From Limnanthes douglasii subsp. nivea (Eukaryota > Streptophyta > Magnoliopsida > Brassicales > Limnanthaceae), in NCBI GenBank assembly GCA_036936605.1, contig JAUPFV010000004.1, forward strand, positions 185,956,807 through 186,020,806: a stretch of DNA of 64,000 nt, in the 5' to 3' direction. The notes under the pieces are model-generated. The model did no database searches and had not been told where the DNA came from. It saw only the letters and a list, made by a program, of their open reading frames with translations. Positions 21,561 through 32,480 of this stretch are shown in pieces. Numbering within the stretch: position 1 is the stretch's first letter; each line of letters opens with the position of its first letter. The position numbers and the translations under genes are program-made.

Positions 21561-21980
21561 TGTACGCTAAGTTAATTTAATGAAAAAATTATTCAATAAC
21601 GTACGTTAGTTTAAAAATATTATTTGAGATGGTACGTGTTCAAGAAACGTTAAATTGCGAACATGGTATATTCAAGTTTCGAAACAATGTAGATTTTATA
21701 AATTCTTAACCTCGGAAAATAATAATTAAGATAGCAACTTGTAGTATATTGAGATTATGAAATATAGTATAACCGTTTTGTTGTTGCAAAATACACAATT
21801 ACAAAACACGGTATATAGAGTTCTGAAATACGGTATATCCAAGTTGTGAAATATAGTATACTAGTGTTTGCAAAATAAATAATAACATAACATGGTATAT
21901 ATAACGTTGCGAAACATAGTATGTTCAGTTTATGCAACTTATATTTTAGTATAGAAAGTGCACACAACCTGAAGTGTCTC
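21561..21980. repeat. Short degenerate repeat, motif TGAAATA-TAGTATA
   Basis: Between the MULE relic and element A, variants of TTGTGAAATATAGTATA and TTCTGAAATACGGTATAT recur at least five times from about 21750 to 21930 at irregular 30-40 bp spacing. No coding sequence is recognised here. Confidence 0.45.
21976..21980. repeat. Target-site duplication of gypsy element A, left copy (GTCTC)
   Basis: GTCTC abuts the 5' LTR and recurs directly after the 3' LTR at 28556-28560. Confidence 0.9.
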
Positions 21981-22851
21981 TGATGTGATCCTAGATGACA
22001 CAAGGAGCTTAGAACATGGAAATTTGCAAGATTCAGATGAACAACTTGAAAAAGAAGATGAGCTTGAAGTTGAAGATATTCTTATTTTACCGGCTGGTCC
22101 AACAACTCGAGCAAGAGCAAAACAATTTAACAAAGCTGTTGGAGGATTGCTTAATCAACTAGAGCATCCACGTGATCAAAACAGCAAGTATGGTGGAAAA
22201 TCTTGTCAAACCACTTTGGTCTTGATTCAAGCCAGTTGATTTCAACAAATGCGAAAGTGTCTCGATTGTACTCTTTTTCCCTTGTTCAAGTTTTGTTCCA
22301 ATGGGTTTTCTTGACAAAGTTTTTAATGAGGTAATTGTTTCACTTCATCATTTCCCATTTGTTGAAATAAAAGGCCAAGGCCCATCTACACCAAAAGCCA
22401 CGTCCTTGGAGGAGGGAAGGGTCTGATTTCCAGCTTATATCATTAATACTTTGTATTTTCAATATTAAAGCATTTTGTTTCCAAGAAAAGCCTTAATTGT
22501 TTTAGAGGCATGCATTATGTTTCCAAGAACAGCCTTAATTGTGTTCAAGGCTAGTTCTTTCTCCTATAAAAACTATGTACTCAGAATTCTAATGGTTAGA
22601 CTATCTTTGATTCTGAAAAAACTTCTTAAGTTTTACTCTTCTCTCGTTGGTGTGTAATATTTAAAAGAAAACCTGTTCTTCATTTGGTGCGTCATATCCA
22701 AAGGAAGATCAGTTCGAATATCAAAGGCCTTTCCACAACCTTTGTGTGACCTATCGATCCACATCCTTTGATCCTTGAATCCTTTTGGGTTCCTGGTTGC
22801 AAAGTTATCCTTATCCCATTTCAGAGTGCTGATTATAGGAGGAGTTTATCA
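21981..22851 (+). repeat. 5' LTR of gypsy element A
   Basis: 871 bp, TGATGTGATCC...GTTTATCA. A TATA box (TATAAAA) lies at 22565-22571. The first 259 bp keep an open frame (21985-22239) equivalent to the C-terminus of pol, although in this position it has no upstream pol sequence. Confidence 0.95.
22565..22571 (+). promoter_or_regulatory. TATA box in the 5' LTR
   Basis: TATAAAA, conserved at the same place in the 3' LTR (28269-28275) and in the solo LTR (60854-60860). It is probably the core promoter of the family. Confidence 0.6.
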
Positions 22852-22853
22852 AG

Positions 22854-22865
22854 TGGTATCAGAGC
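22854..22865 (+). other. Primer-binding site, complementary to initiator tRNA-Met
   Basis: TGGTATCAGAGC, two bases after the 5' LTR. It matches the standard plant retrotransposon primer site for the 3' end of initiator tRNA-Met. Confidence 0.93.
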
Positions 22866-23279
22866 AACATTCTGAAAGTTGGGTATTCTCTTTCTCATTA
22901 ATTTTTCTTCATCTATTTTATATTATCAGTTTGTTGTAAAGATTTGAGTGTTAGTGTGATGATTTCATTTTGAATCACGAAATTCTGATCTGTTGTATTA
23001 ATTTGTTTATCATCTGTTTTGTATTCTCACTATATTTGTGATGATTGAGTGTTTAGTGTGATGATTTCATTTTGAATCACAAAATTCTGATCTGTTTTAC
23101 CCTATAGTTGTTTGAGATTTAAAATCGTAGAAAATCGTTTTTAGGTGCTGTTGTGAAACTTATCTCTTAATATTCTTAGGAAAATAGATTTGGATATGTT
23201 TTATGGTTTTAAATTAATTGAAGAACTTTCCAAGGACTTGTTGCTGGTGATTTGTTTTTGTTTTGTTTTGTAGAAAAGG

Positions 23280-24474
23280 ATGTCTAATTCAAATGATGCA
23301 GAAAACAGTAATTTCAATAACAACAAGCTTCTAATTGAAGCTATGACAAAGTTAATAGACACCAAAATAGATGCCTTTCGCGAAGAGCTTCAATCAAACA
23401 CTGACCACGAGCGGAACCGTTCACGACAAACCAATCCAAGAAGAAACCATGAACTACCTGAACAATTCAGAAATGAAGCCGCTGATGAATATTATGAACG
23501 CATGAGCAATTCGTCTCGAAACAGCCATGGAAGGCACCATAGACGTACAAGAGAGGGCAACGAACGTATGCGTGACAATCTTGGAGGTCTCAAGATTAAG
23601 ATTCCACCATTCAATGGAAAAAACGATCCAGATGCCTATTTGGAATGGGAAAAGAAGATTGAACTCGTTTTCAACGTTCAACACTACAAGGAGACCAATC
23701 GAGTAAGAATTGCTGCTACTGAATTTTATGATTATGCTCTTAGTTGGTGGGATCAACTAGTTTACCTCAAGAAGGCGTAATGGGGAACATCCTATAGAAT
23801 CATGGGCAGAAATGAAAGCCATTATACGGAAGAGGTTTGTTCCTAGTCATTACCACCGTGAGCTGCATCTAAAGCTGAGGAGATTAACACAAGGAAGCCA
23901 ATCTGTTGAAGAGTATTATCAAGAAATGGAGACCTTAATGTTGCGAGCTGATATTTCAGAAGATAGAGAGGCAACAATGTCAAGGTTTCTTGGGGGTTTA
24001 AATAGAGAAATTCAAGACAGAATGGAAACTCAGTATTATGTTGAACTAGAAGAGATGCTACACAAAGCTTTGCTATTTGAACAACAAGTTAAAAGAAAGA
24101 ACTCCTCAAGATCAAGTTACGGTTCAGGGGCACTAACAATTAAGCCAAGTTATTCAAAAGATGAGAAGACCAATTATCAGAAAGGAAGCTATGTAGAGGT
24201 GAACCAAAAATCTGGAACACCATTGTCTATTGATAACAAGGGAAAACCTAAAGAGGTTGCAATCAGAACTCGTGATATTAAGTGTTTCAAGTGCAAAGGG
24301 ATGGGATATTATGCTAATGAGTGTTCTAATAAGAAGATTATGACAATTCTAGATAATGGAGAAATAATTTCAGAGGAAGAAGAAATTGTCTCTGATTCTT
24401 CCGAAGAACACTTAGAGCGACCTGCTAAAGGAGATCTATTGGTAGTCAGAAGGTCTTTAAGCGTTCAAACATAA
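23280..24474 (+). pseudogene. Gypsy A gag
   Basis: Capsid/nucleocapsid precursor. The start ATG at 23280 follows a 414-bp leader. The first part is Asn/Arg-rich, then IKIPPFNGKNDPDAYLEWEK and ATEFYDYALSWWDQL, the Retrotrans_gag core. A 1-bp insertion near 23760 shifts the frame and gives a TAA at 23778-23780; the second half (from 23812) continues with RKRFVPSHYHRELHLKLRR and SQSVEEYYQEME. Near the C-terminus the zinc knuckle reads [14 protein letters not shown]: the ligand His of C-x2-C-x4-H-x4-C is replaced by Tyr, whereas element B keeps His. An acidic tail precedes a TAA at 24472. Confidence 0.9.
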
Positions 24475-24860
24475 GAAGAAGAACAAGAGCAAATGGAGAA
24501 TATGTTTCACACTAGGTGTCTTGTTCAAGGGAAAGTTTGTAGCCTTATTATCGATGGAGGCAGTTGTACCAATGTGGCAAGTGAATCTATGGTAAAGAAG
24601 CTTGGTTTAAAAACGAAAAAGCATCCAGCACCTTACAAGCTTCAATGGCTTAACGACAATGGAGAAATGAAAGTTAGCCACCAAGTAGAAGTTCCCTTAG
24701 CCATTGGTAAGTACGAAGATGAAGTTTTATGTGATGTTCTACCAATGGAGGCTACATACTGTTAGGAAGGCCATGGAAATCTGATCGAAAGGTTATCCAT
24801 GATGGATTCACTAATCGCCATACATTTGAGTTTCAAAGAAGGAAAACGACTCTAGTTCCC
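24475..24860 (+). pseudogene. Gypsy A aspartic protease
   Basis: The open part (24493-24765) contains LIIDGGSCTNVAS, the retropepsin active-site region in its D-G-G-S form as seen in many plant gypsy elements. The flap/C-terminal half follows (KVSHQVEVPLAIGKYEDEV). A nonsense codon at 24472 cuts it off from gag. A frameshift near 24760 separates it from RT; beyond it the connecting segment to 24860 is readable in another frame. Confidence 0.85.
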
Positions 24861-26390
24861 ATGACTCCACGAGAAGTTTACCAAGATCAAAAGCATATGC
24901 AGAACAAGGAAAGTCGGGTAACTAAACATTCAAATTTCTATGCAAAATCTAGCGAGGTTAAGAAAGCATTATTCTCTAAGCAACCTATGTTACTTTTTGT
25001 GTTTAAGGAAACTCTTATGAGTTTAACTAACTTGACACCGGTGTTGCCGAGTGAGATGACTTCTCTCTTGCAGGAATTTGAAGATGTATTCCCTGAAGAC
25101 AATCCAAAGGGGCTTCCACCAATTAGAGGCATCGAACACCAAATAGATTTTGTACCTGGAGCCTCCCTTCCTAACAGACCTGCTTATAGAACTAATCTAG
25201 TGGAGACAAAAGAATTGCAAAGGCAAATCAGTGAACTGATGGAAAAAGGACATATCCGTGAAAGCATGAGTCCTTGTGCGGTACCAGTTCTACTTGTGCC
25301 CAAGAAAGATGGAAGCTGGAGAATGTGTGTTGATTGCAGAGCCATCAACAACATAACAGTAAAGTATCGCCATCCTATACCTAGATTAGATGATATGTTA
25401 GATGAATTGCATGGTTCCAGCATTTTTTCTAAGATTGATCTTAAAAGTGGTTATCACCAAATTAGGATGAAAGAATGGGATAAGTGGAAAACTACATTTA
25501 AGACTAAGCATGGACTATATGAATGGTTAGTAATGCCATTTGGGCTGACTAATGCACCTAGTATATTCATGCGGTTAATGAATCATGTTCTAAGGGCTTA
25601 TATAGGAGTTTTTGTTGTAGTATATTTCGATGACATCTTAATTTACAGCAAGTGCTTAGAAGAACATGTTCACCATCTGAAATTGATTTTAAGTGTACTT
25701 AGGAAGGAAAATCTCTATGCTAATCTTAAGAAATGCATTTTTTCTACCGATAATCTTGTCTTTTTAGGTTTTGTTATAAGTGCAGATGGTATTAAGGTGG
25801 ATGAGGAAAAGGTTAAGGCAATCCACGAATGGCCAAGTCCAAAAACAATTGGAGAAGTGAGAAGCTTCCATGGCCTTGCAGGATTTTATAGGCGTTTTGT
25901 CAAAGATTTCAGCACCTTAGCTGCACCACTCACTGAAATAATAAAGAAGGACGTTGGTTTCAAGTGGGAACAAGCTCAAGAAGAAGCATTTCAATCCTTA
26001 AAAGAGAAGATTACTCATGCTCCTATCTTCACATTACCTGATTTTCTTAAAACTTTTGAGATTGAATGTGATGCTTCTGGAATTGGGATTGGAGCTGTTT
26101 TGATGCAGGATAAAAAGCCCATAGCTTATTTCCGTGAAAAGCTTGGAGGAGCTACTCAAAACTATCCTACTTATGACAATGAGTTGTATGCCTTAGTTCG
26201 AGCTTTGCAAACATGACAGCATTACTTGTGGCCAAAGGAGTTTGTCATACACACTGACCATGAATCTCTCAAACACCTAAAAGGTCAGCAAAAACTTGAC
26301 GAAAGACATGCAAGGTGGATAGAATTTATTGAGACATTTCCATATGTCATCAAATACAAACAAGGTAAATAAAATATTGTTGTTGATGCA
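24861..26390 (+). pseudogene. Gypsy A reverse transcriptase and RNase H
   Basis: The 451-residue open stretch 24861-26216 carries the complete [43 protein letters not shown] and the catalytic [12 protein letters not shown]. The thumb and connection ([25 protein letters not shown]) follow. RNase H starts at [19 protein letters not shown] at 26214-26216, replacing the Trp codon kept in element B, truncates RNase H; it resumes with [16 protein letters not shown] to about 26370. A TAA at 26369-26371 precedes the next segment. RT itself has no visible lesion. Confidence 0.92.
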
Positions 26391-27943
26391 TTGTCCCAAA
26401 GGTATGCCATAATCACTACTCTTGAAGCTAAGATTTTAGGATTTGATCATCTAAAGAGTTTATATGAAAATGATTCTGATTTTGGAAAGATGTATCAAGC
26501 ATGTGAAAAGTTTGCTTCAGGGCGGTTCTATAGGCATACAGAATTCTTATTCTTTGATAAACGTTTATGTGTGCCTAATTGTTCCATGAGAGATTTACTT
26601 GTTAGAGAAGCACATGGAGGAGGCTTAATGGGACATTTTGGAATAGCTAAAACTCTCAAGGTAATGCTGGATCACTTCCATTGGCCACATATGAGGAGGG
26701 ATGTTGAAAGATCTGTGACAGATGTGCTACTTGCAAACAAGCCAAATCTAAGGTTCAATCCCACGGTTTGTACACTCCTTTACCTATTCCTACGCATCCT
26801 TGGAATGATATATCTATGGACGTTATAGTTGGATTGCCTATGACTAGAACTAGTAAGGAATCCATTTTTGTGGTTGTTGATCGATTCTCTAAAATGGCAC
26901 ACTTTGTTGCTTGTCACAAAACTGATGATGCGTTGCACATTGCTAATGTGTTCTTTAAAGAGATAGTTCGTTTGCATGGCATGCCTAGGATGATAGTTTC
27001 TGATAGGGACACTAAGTTTCTAAGTTACTTTTGGAAAACTTTGTGGTCTAAGTTAGGGACTAACCTTTTATTTTCTACTACCTGTCACCCACAAACTGAT
27101 GGACAAACAGAAGTAGTAAATAGGATTTTGTCCATTCTTCTACGTGCATTAATTAAAAAGAACTTGAAAACTTGGGAAGAATGTTTGCCGCATGTTGAAT
27201 TTGCATACAATCATTCTCTGCATTGGTCTTCTAAGTACTCTCCTTTTCAAATTGTTTATGGATTTAACCCAATATCTCCTTTGGATCTAATTCCTTTGCC
27301 TTTGAGTGAAAGAACTAGCATAGATGGGAAAAAGAAAGCTGAACTTGTAAAACAGATCCATGATGATGCAAGGAAAAACATAGAAAAGAAAACTGAGCAA
27401 TTTGTCAAACAAGCAAACAAGGGAAGACGTCAGAAAGTTTTTGAGGTTGGAGATCAAGTATGGGTGCACTTAAGAAAGGAAAGATTTCCAGAAGAGAGGA
27501 AGTCAAAATTGATGCCTAGAATTGATGGACCATTTGAAGTAACAAAAAAGATCAACAATAATGCGTATCAACTTGACCTACGAGGTAAGTATAAAGTGAG
27601 TCCTACCTTTAATGTTTCTGATTTGGTTCCTTTCATCGCAGATGAAATGGATTTGAGGTCAAATCCTTTTCAAGTGGGAGAGGATGATGTGATCCTAGAT
27701 GACACAAGGAGCTTAGAACATGGAAATGTGCAAGAACTAGATGAACAACTTGAAAAAGAAGATGAGCTTGAAGTTGAAGATATTCTTATTTTACCGGCTG
27801 GTCCAACAACTCGATCAAGAGCAAAACAATTTAACAAAGCTGTTGGAGGATTGCTTAATCAACTAGAACATCCACGTGATCAAAACAGCAAGTATGGTGG
27901 AAAAGCTTGTCAAACCACTTTGGTCTTGATTCAAGCTAATTGA
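26391..27943 (+). pseudogene. Gypsy A integrase with LTR-overlapping C-terminal tail
   Basis: The first open part (26391-26828) holds the HHCC region with GHFGIAKTL; a 1-bp lesion near 26710 destroys the C-x2-C reading. The second open part (26768-27943, 391 aa) has the catalytic core: Asp in SMDVIVGLP, Asp in IVSDRDTKF and Glu in [13 protein letters not shown], so the D,D-E triad is present. The tail has [34 protein letters not shown] and [10 protein letters not shown]. The frame then passes through the polypurine tract and 259 bp into the 3' LTR, ending [15 protein letters not shown] ... LVLIQAN. I see no classical chromodomain aromatic cage. Confidence 0.92.
27672..27684 (+). other. Polypurine tract of element A
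   Basis: AAGTGGGAGAGGA ends directly at the first base of the 3' LTR. It lies inside the pol frame, coding part of FQVGEDD. Confidence 0.8.
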
Positions 27944-28555
27944 TTTCAACAAATGAGAAAGTGTCTCGATTGCACTCTTTTTCCCTTGTTCAAGTTTTGT
28001 CCCAATGAGTTTTCTTGACAAGGTTTTTAATGAGGCAATTGTTTCACTTCACCATTGCCCATTTGTTGAAATAAAATCCCAATGCCCATCTACACCAAAA
28101 GCCACGTCCTTGGAGGAGGGAAGGGTCTGATTTCCAGCTTATATCATTAATACTTTGTATTTTCAATATTAAAGCATTTTGTTTCCAAGAAAAGCCTTAA
28201 TTGTTTTAGAGGCATGCATTATGTTTCCAAGAACAGCCTTAATTGTGTTCAAAGCTAGTTCTTTCTCCTATAAAAACTATGTACTCAGAATTCTAATGGT
28301 TAGACTATCTTTGATTCTGAAAAAACTTCTTAAGTTTTACTCTTCTCTTGTTGGTGTGTAATATCCACAAGAAAACCTGTTCTTCATTTGGTGCGTCATA
28401 TCCAAAGGAAGATCAGTTGGAATATCAAAGGCCTTTCCACAACCTTTGTGTGACCTATCGATCCACATCCTTTGATCCTTGAATCCTTTTGGGTTCCTGG
28501 TTGCAAAGTTATCCCTATCCCATTTCAGAGTGCCAATTCTAGGAGGAGTTTATCA
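27685..28555 (+). repeat. 3' LTR of gypsy element A
   Basis: 871 bp, same ends as the 5' LTR. The pol stop codon lies at 27941-27943, inside it. Confidence 0.95.
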
Positions 28556-28560
28556 GTCTC
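28556..28560. repeat. Target-site duplication of gypsy element A, right copy (GTCTC)
   Basis: Exact copy of 21976-21980. Confidence 0.9.
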
Positions 28561-28599
28561 ACTGGGTTAAGCCAATTAAATTTCAAAATCTCTTAGAAA

Positions 28600-28980
28600 A
28601 AAGTCAACGGTTTGATTGCGATGCAACATGCAATTATAAAATAATCGTTTGAAATAATAAAATATTACTTCATACATGAGTATCAACCAAAATCTTTTCG
28701 CAAGTTGGATGGGTCAATTTGGCAAGCCTCTTTGGAGATATCATTGCATAATTATAAGTTATCCGAAATTATAGAATTAAACCATCCGTGTATGGTTTTG
28801 TAAGTCGAACAATACACAGATTACCATGTACCAGTAAACTTGTTATCATTGACCAAAATGGTTGGTGTTCTTTTGCAGATTATAGAAACATATTAGAAAA
28901 ATATCCATTATACCTCGCACTAAGCTTATTGGAGAACAAGAGGTTATCATTGAATACACATTTTTCAATGTAAACTTAGA
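28600..28980 (+). pseudogene. MULE/FAR1-type transposase relic, SWIM zinc-finger part
   Basis: Continuation of the relic at 20380-21560 across element A. The frame at 28788-28973 reads YGFVSRTIHRLPCTSKLVII. This resembles the SWIM zinc finger (C-x-C ... T-H-x-L-P-C-x-x-x-L) of MULE and FAR1 transposases, with the first Cys ligands and one His lost. Its order relative to the upstream part is that of an intact transposase, which supports one interrupted gene. Confidence 0.55.
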
Positions 28981-30049
28981 GGTGTTACCTAATAGTAAAA
29001 CATGTCATTGGTTAAAGATATTTTGTTAAATATTGAATCCTTTGACTACTCTTCTGTGCGAGACACGAGAAATGGTCAAAACATGAGGTCATATTTTTTG
29101 TCTAGGATGTTGTAGAGGGACGAAACTATACATGGTTAATTCTATAGTAGAAAATTCTTATTTTGAACATGTGGAAGGAAAGTGACCAAACTTCAGAAGG
29201 ATAGTGCAACCTCTCCAGAGTTTGGTACACTGGTCGATAAAGTTGAGCATCGGTTGATATATTTGATAGCACCACTGGAATGGGATCCAAAAAATCTACA
29301 CTAACTCCACTAAAAAATTACCAAGCGCGAAACGGTTGCAAGTCCTATGTAAAAATATAGCATGATTAGCTATGTAGAGCAAACATATTTTATAAATAAC
29401 ACATTATATTATACATGCAACCTTATATTAATAAGTTGACCAAAGATAGTCCTAACCCACATTACAAACTTGGAGTCGTAAAAAATAGGTGTATTTGGAA
29501 ATAAAAGCGGACGGTGTGGTGTTAGAAATAAACTTAGATCCAAACTTTGAAATGATATAGAGTTTTATTTGTAAATTTATGGCAATCAACTTGAAGCCAA
29601 CAACGGATTAATACGTATGACAAACTAACGAGTAATTACTTAACCAATATTTGTTTCCAAATATGATATATAGTTTGACTTTTAAATGCAAAACCTGATT
29701 CCACCAACCTTACGAATAATTATTTAACTATAAAGCATAAATTTACCAGTGTCATGCAAATTCATTATTACGGTTCTCTCACCGCTTTCTTTTTATGTAA
29801 TAAATTTATCATAATACTTTCTCACTAAATTACTTTTTTTTTAATCTTGAACAACCGTATATTGACCATCATATGCAATTGTTATCTGGAGGCAATGAAG
29901 ATAATGTTAATGGTCAATTTTTTTTTAACTTTTACCCAAATGGATGTTGTACTTCAACTATAGTTCCTTCAAATATAACTATGTAAAAAATGTCATCATA
30001 TTTTTTTGAATAAATTAAACATGTCTAAAGGTATCATCGCGTCCGAGGA
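28981..30049. other. AT-rich interval, no gene recognised
   Basis: No domain or repeat stands out. It probably contains decayed 3' sequence of the MULE relic and the truncated left end of Tat relic G. Confidence 0.35.
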
Positions 30050-31390
30050 ACAACAACAATTTTCCTTATCGAACTAGAGGCTATCCAACTTAAGCTACAT
30101 GGTATCAATTTCAGAGACCGAGGCCAAATTAGTGGATAAGGCCAGAATACTATGTTGTTTTTACTCAAAACGTTGATGGAATTTACGAAAAGGGCAAAGG
30201 GATATGTTAATTCAAAAAACCTGCTCCGATAAATAGACCAAGGGAAGAGCGTAATAACATGTTTTGTATATATCATAGCAACATATGACATGATACAACA
30301 GACTGTATAACTTGGAATAAGAAGGTGCAAACTCTAATTGAAAATGGTAAATTGTTAGCCTATGTTAAAGGGCAGAGCAATGTATTAAAGGCTCATGTAG
30401 CATCGACTTCACAAGCGACGAATACAAATTCACAAGCAGAAAAATTAATGATTCTGGTATCTTAGATTGATGATTTTGATGCTGCATCGGAATATTTGGA
30501 CACCGATCTGGATCGACTGATTCTGATTCCAGTGGATGAGCTAGTAAAACAAGGCCGAGTTCGAAGTTTATGTGAATACATTGATTCATTTATAATCTTT
30601 GGATGATACACTATAATTGGCAATACTGATAGCTCTAGAAAGAGGTATGTGGTGAGTTTAGCTACTTAAATCGAAGGAGAGATATCAACTCATTTGTATG
30701 GTAAGAGATATGTTCCTTTTATTCTTTTCGATGAGGATGATTAGAAAGGCACTGCAGGTCCTCATGAAGATGCAGTAGTTATTGGAGCGGAAGTAGTTAG
30801 TGTTGAAATTCGACACGTGCTAATAGATGCATGAAGCTCTATAAATGTTCTTTTCAAGTCAACATATGACATGATGTGTATTCCTCCTTGAATTTCTCAA
30901 TCTGAACGTAATATAATCGGATTTTCAGGTGTGATTGCTAAGGTAATTGGAGAATTTGAGGGTGAGGTGTGTTTGGGAAAGGGACCTTTTAGAAAGAAGG
31001 TTCAAGTTTTATACATGATGGTAGATTGTCTGACCAATTATAATGCCATTTTTTTGGAGATCTTGGCTTTCGCGGATGTATGCACTTGTATCCACAGTCC
31101 ACTAGTGTTTGAAGTATGTCATCGGAGATCCCCTAGGGTTGTCTGAAGTGATCAGAAGTTAGCTTAGGAAATGGTATACCACAGATATTCGAATATGAGG
31201 ATCAAACATTGGTGATAAAATGAGTGAATAACAATCAGGGGGTTGACTTCGGAAGCAGAAGAGGGGGTTGAAGATCCGAGGGAAACCCCGGGTTCTTTGA
31301 TAGTAAGTGAAAGCATAGAAAAATATACTTTCTCGGACGGGAAGGTACTTCGAATATGAACATTTTAGTTCCCTAATTTGGACTATTTGG
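30050..31390 (+). pseudogene. Tat-type gypsy relic G: gag C-terminus and protease
   Basis: Plus strand. About 30245-30330 encodes FCIYHSNI ... HDTTDCIT, a gag zinc-knuckle-like C-x2-H/C arrangement, followed by WNKKVQTLIENGKLLAYVKG. The opposite-strand gag at 36.3 kb has a very similar motif. The protease region has EIRHVLIDA, a stop where the conserved D-T/S-G would continue, then SSINVLF (about 30800-30855). Next comes FSGVIAKVIGEFEGEVCLG. The stop within the protease active-site motif and numerous others make it inactive. Confidence 0.65.
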
Positions 31391-32480
31391 GGTTATGTTA
31401 TCAGTGAAAAAATAATAGAAGCTGATCCATAGCAACTAAAGGCTTTGGTATTAATGACATCACCTCGAACTATCAAAGAAGTACAAACATTGACAAGAAG
31501 GTTAGCTGCTCTTAATAGATTCATTTCCATGTTTTCAAACAAATAATTTCCTTCTTTCCAAGTATTACGAAGACCAATGGAGTTTGATTGGACCTCGGAA
31601 TGTGAAGTAGCATTTTCAAGCCTTAAAGAGTTATTGTCATCACCAGAGTTATTTTCAAGAGTTATTTTCAAGCCTCGAATTGGAGAACAGCTATTTTTGT
31701 TATTGTAGTGTCAGAGTTTACTGTGAATGTTGTGTTAATAAGTGAAAATTTAGGAACTTCGAGGTCAGCCTATTAGGTTAGTAAGATTTTGGTGGTAGCA
31801 GAGAAAAGATATATGAAGCTTGAAAAGTTAGCCCTCGCTTTAGTCGTGGCTCCTAGGAAGATACGCCCATGTTTTCAAGCTCACAATGTTGTGATTCGAA
31901 CTTCGTTTCCATTAAAGAATGTTATATAACGCCCCGATATTTCCGGGAAGATGACCAGATTGTCAGTGAAGTTGGGAAATTTGATATCATTATTGCTCCT
32001 ATAACAGCTATCAAGGCCCAAGTGTTAGATGATTTTCTTGTGGAGTTTCATTCAAATAGATCAGATGAAGAGATAGATAAAGAGGTCTTGCCAAAAGGTT
32101 CAATGTGTATTGTTTGGATTGATGGAGTATCTAGCATTTTAGGATCCAGTGCTGGATTTCAATTGGTTGCTCCATCTGGGGAGGAAATGTTCCAGGCTTT
32201 TAACTTTGTTTTCATGCATCGAATAATGAAGCTGAATGTGAAGCTGGATTGGCTGGTTTAAGGCTTGTAAACATTTTTGGGGAAACTTCTATTAATTTGG
32301 AAACAGATTATTAATTAGTAGTGAATCAAGTGCTGGTGTTTCCGAAGCTAAAAAGGATCATTTAATTCTATATCTTCGAGAGCTTTAAAACTTACTCTCC
32401 AACCCGGGCAGAGCAGTGTAAATATGCAGAAGAAGTTTTTGTCTCATCAGATGTAATACGAAGTGACTGGAGAACTGTTA
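31391..32480 (+). pseudogene. Tat-type gypsy relic G: RT remnant, RNase H1 and RNase H2
   Basis: Protease-side sequence passes directly into YVISEKIIEADP and PRTIKEVQTLTRRLAALNRF (about 31390-31530), the RT connection; the RT palm with Y-x-D-D is deleted. RNase H1 is represented by KRYMKLEKLALALVVAPRK (about 31805-31865). The open frame 31869-32261 spans the RNase H1 end (KAQVLDDFLVEFHSN) and the start of RNase H2 (MCIVWIDGVSSILGSSAGFQ), with its first catalytic Asp present. Confidence 0.7.

Larger units (their letters stand above)
21981..28555 (+). mobile_element. Full-length Ty3/gypsy element A
   Basis: The 6,575-bp element has two 871-bp LTRs, a GTCTC target duplication, an initiator-tRNA-Met primer site and a polypurine tract. 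Domains run gag, protease, RT, RNase H, integrase, which is the gypsy order. The two LTRs differ at roughly 30 positions (about 3.5 percent by eye) without indels, so the insertion is fairly old. The open frame is broken at several points. Tail motifs and the LTR overlap suggest a chromovirus, possibly CRM-like; that lineage call is inference. Confidence 0.95.

Noticed and set aside
22475..22657. A 60-codon ORF (MFPRKALIVLEACIMFPRTA...) recurring at 22475, 28179 and 60764
   Set aside because: It recurs only because it lies in three copies of the same LTR, downstream of the pol tail and across the TATA region; no domain and no independent conservation.
24861..26216. Element A as an active autonomous retrotransposon
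   Set aside because: The RT part is open, but gag, protease, RNase H and integrase each have at least one stop or frameshift, and the LTRs differ at about 30 positions.
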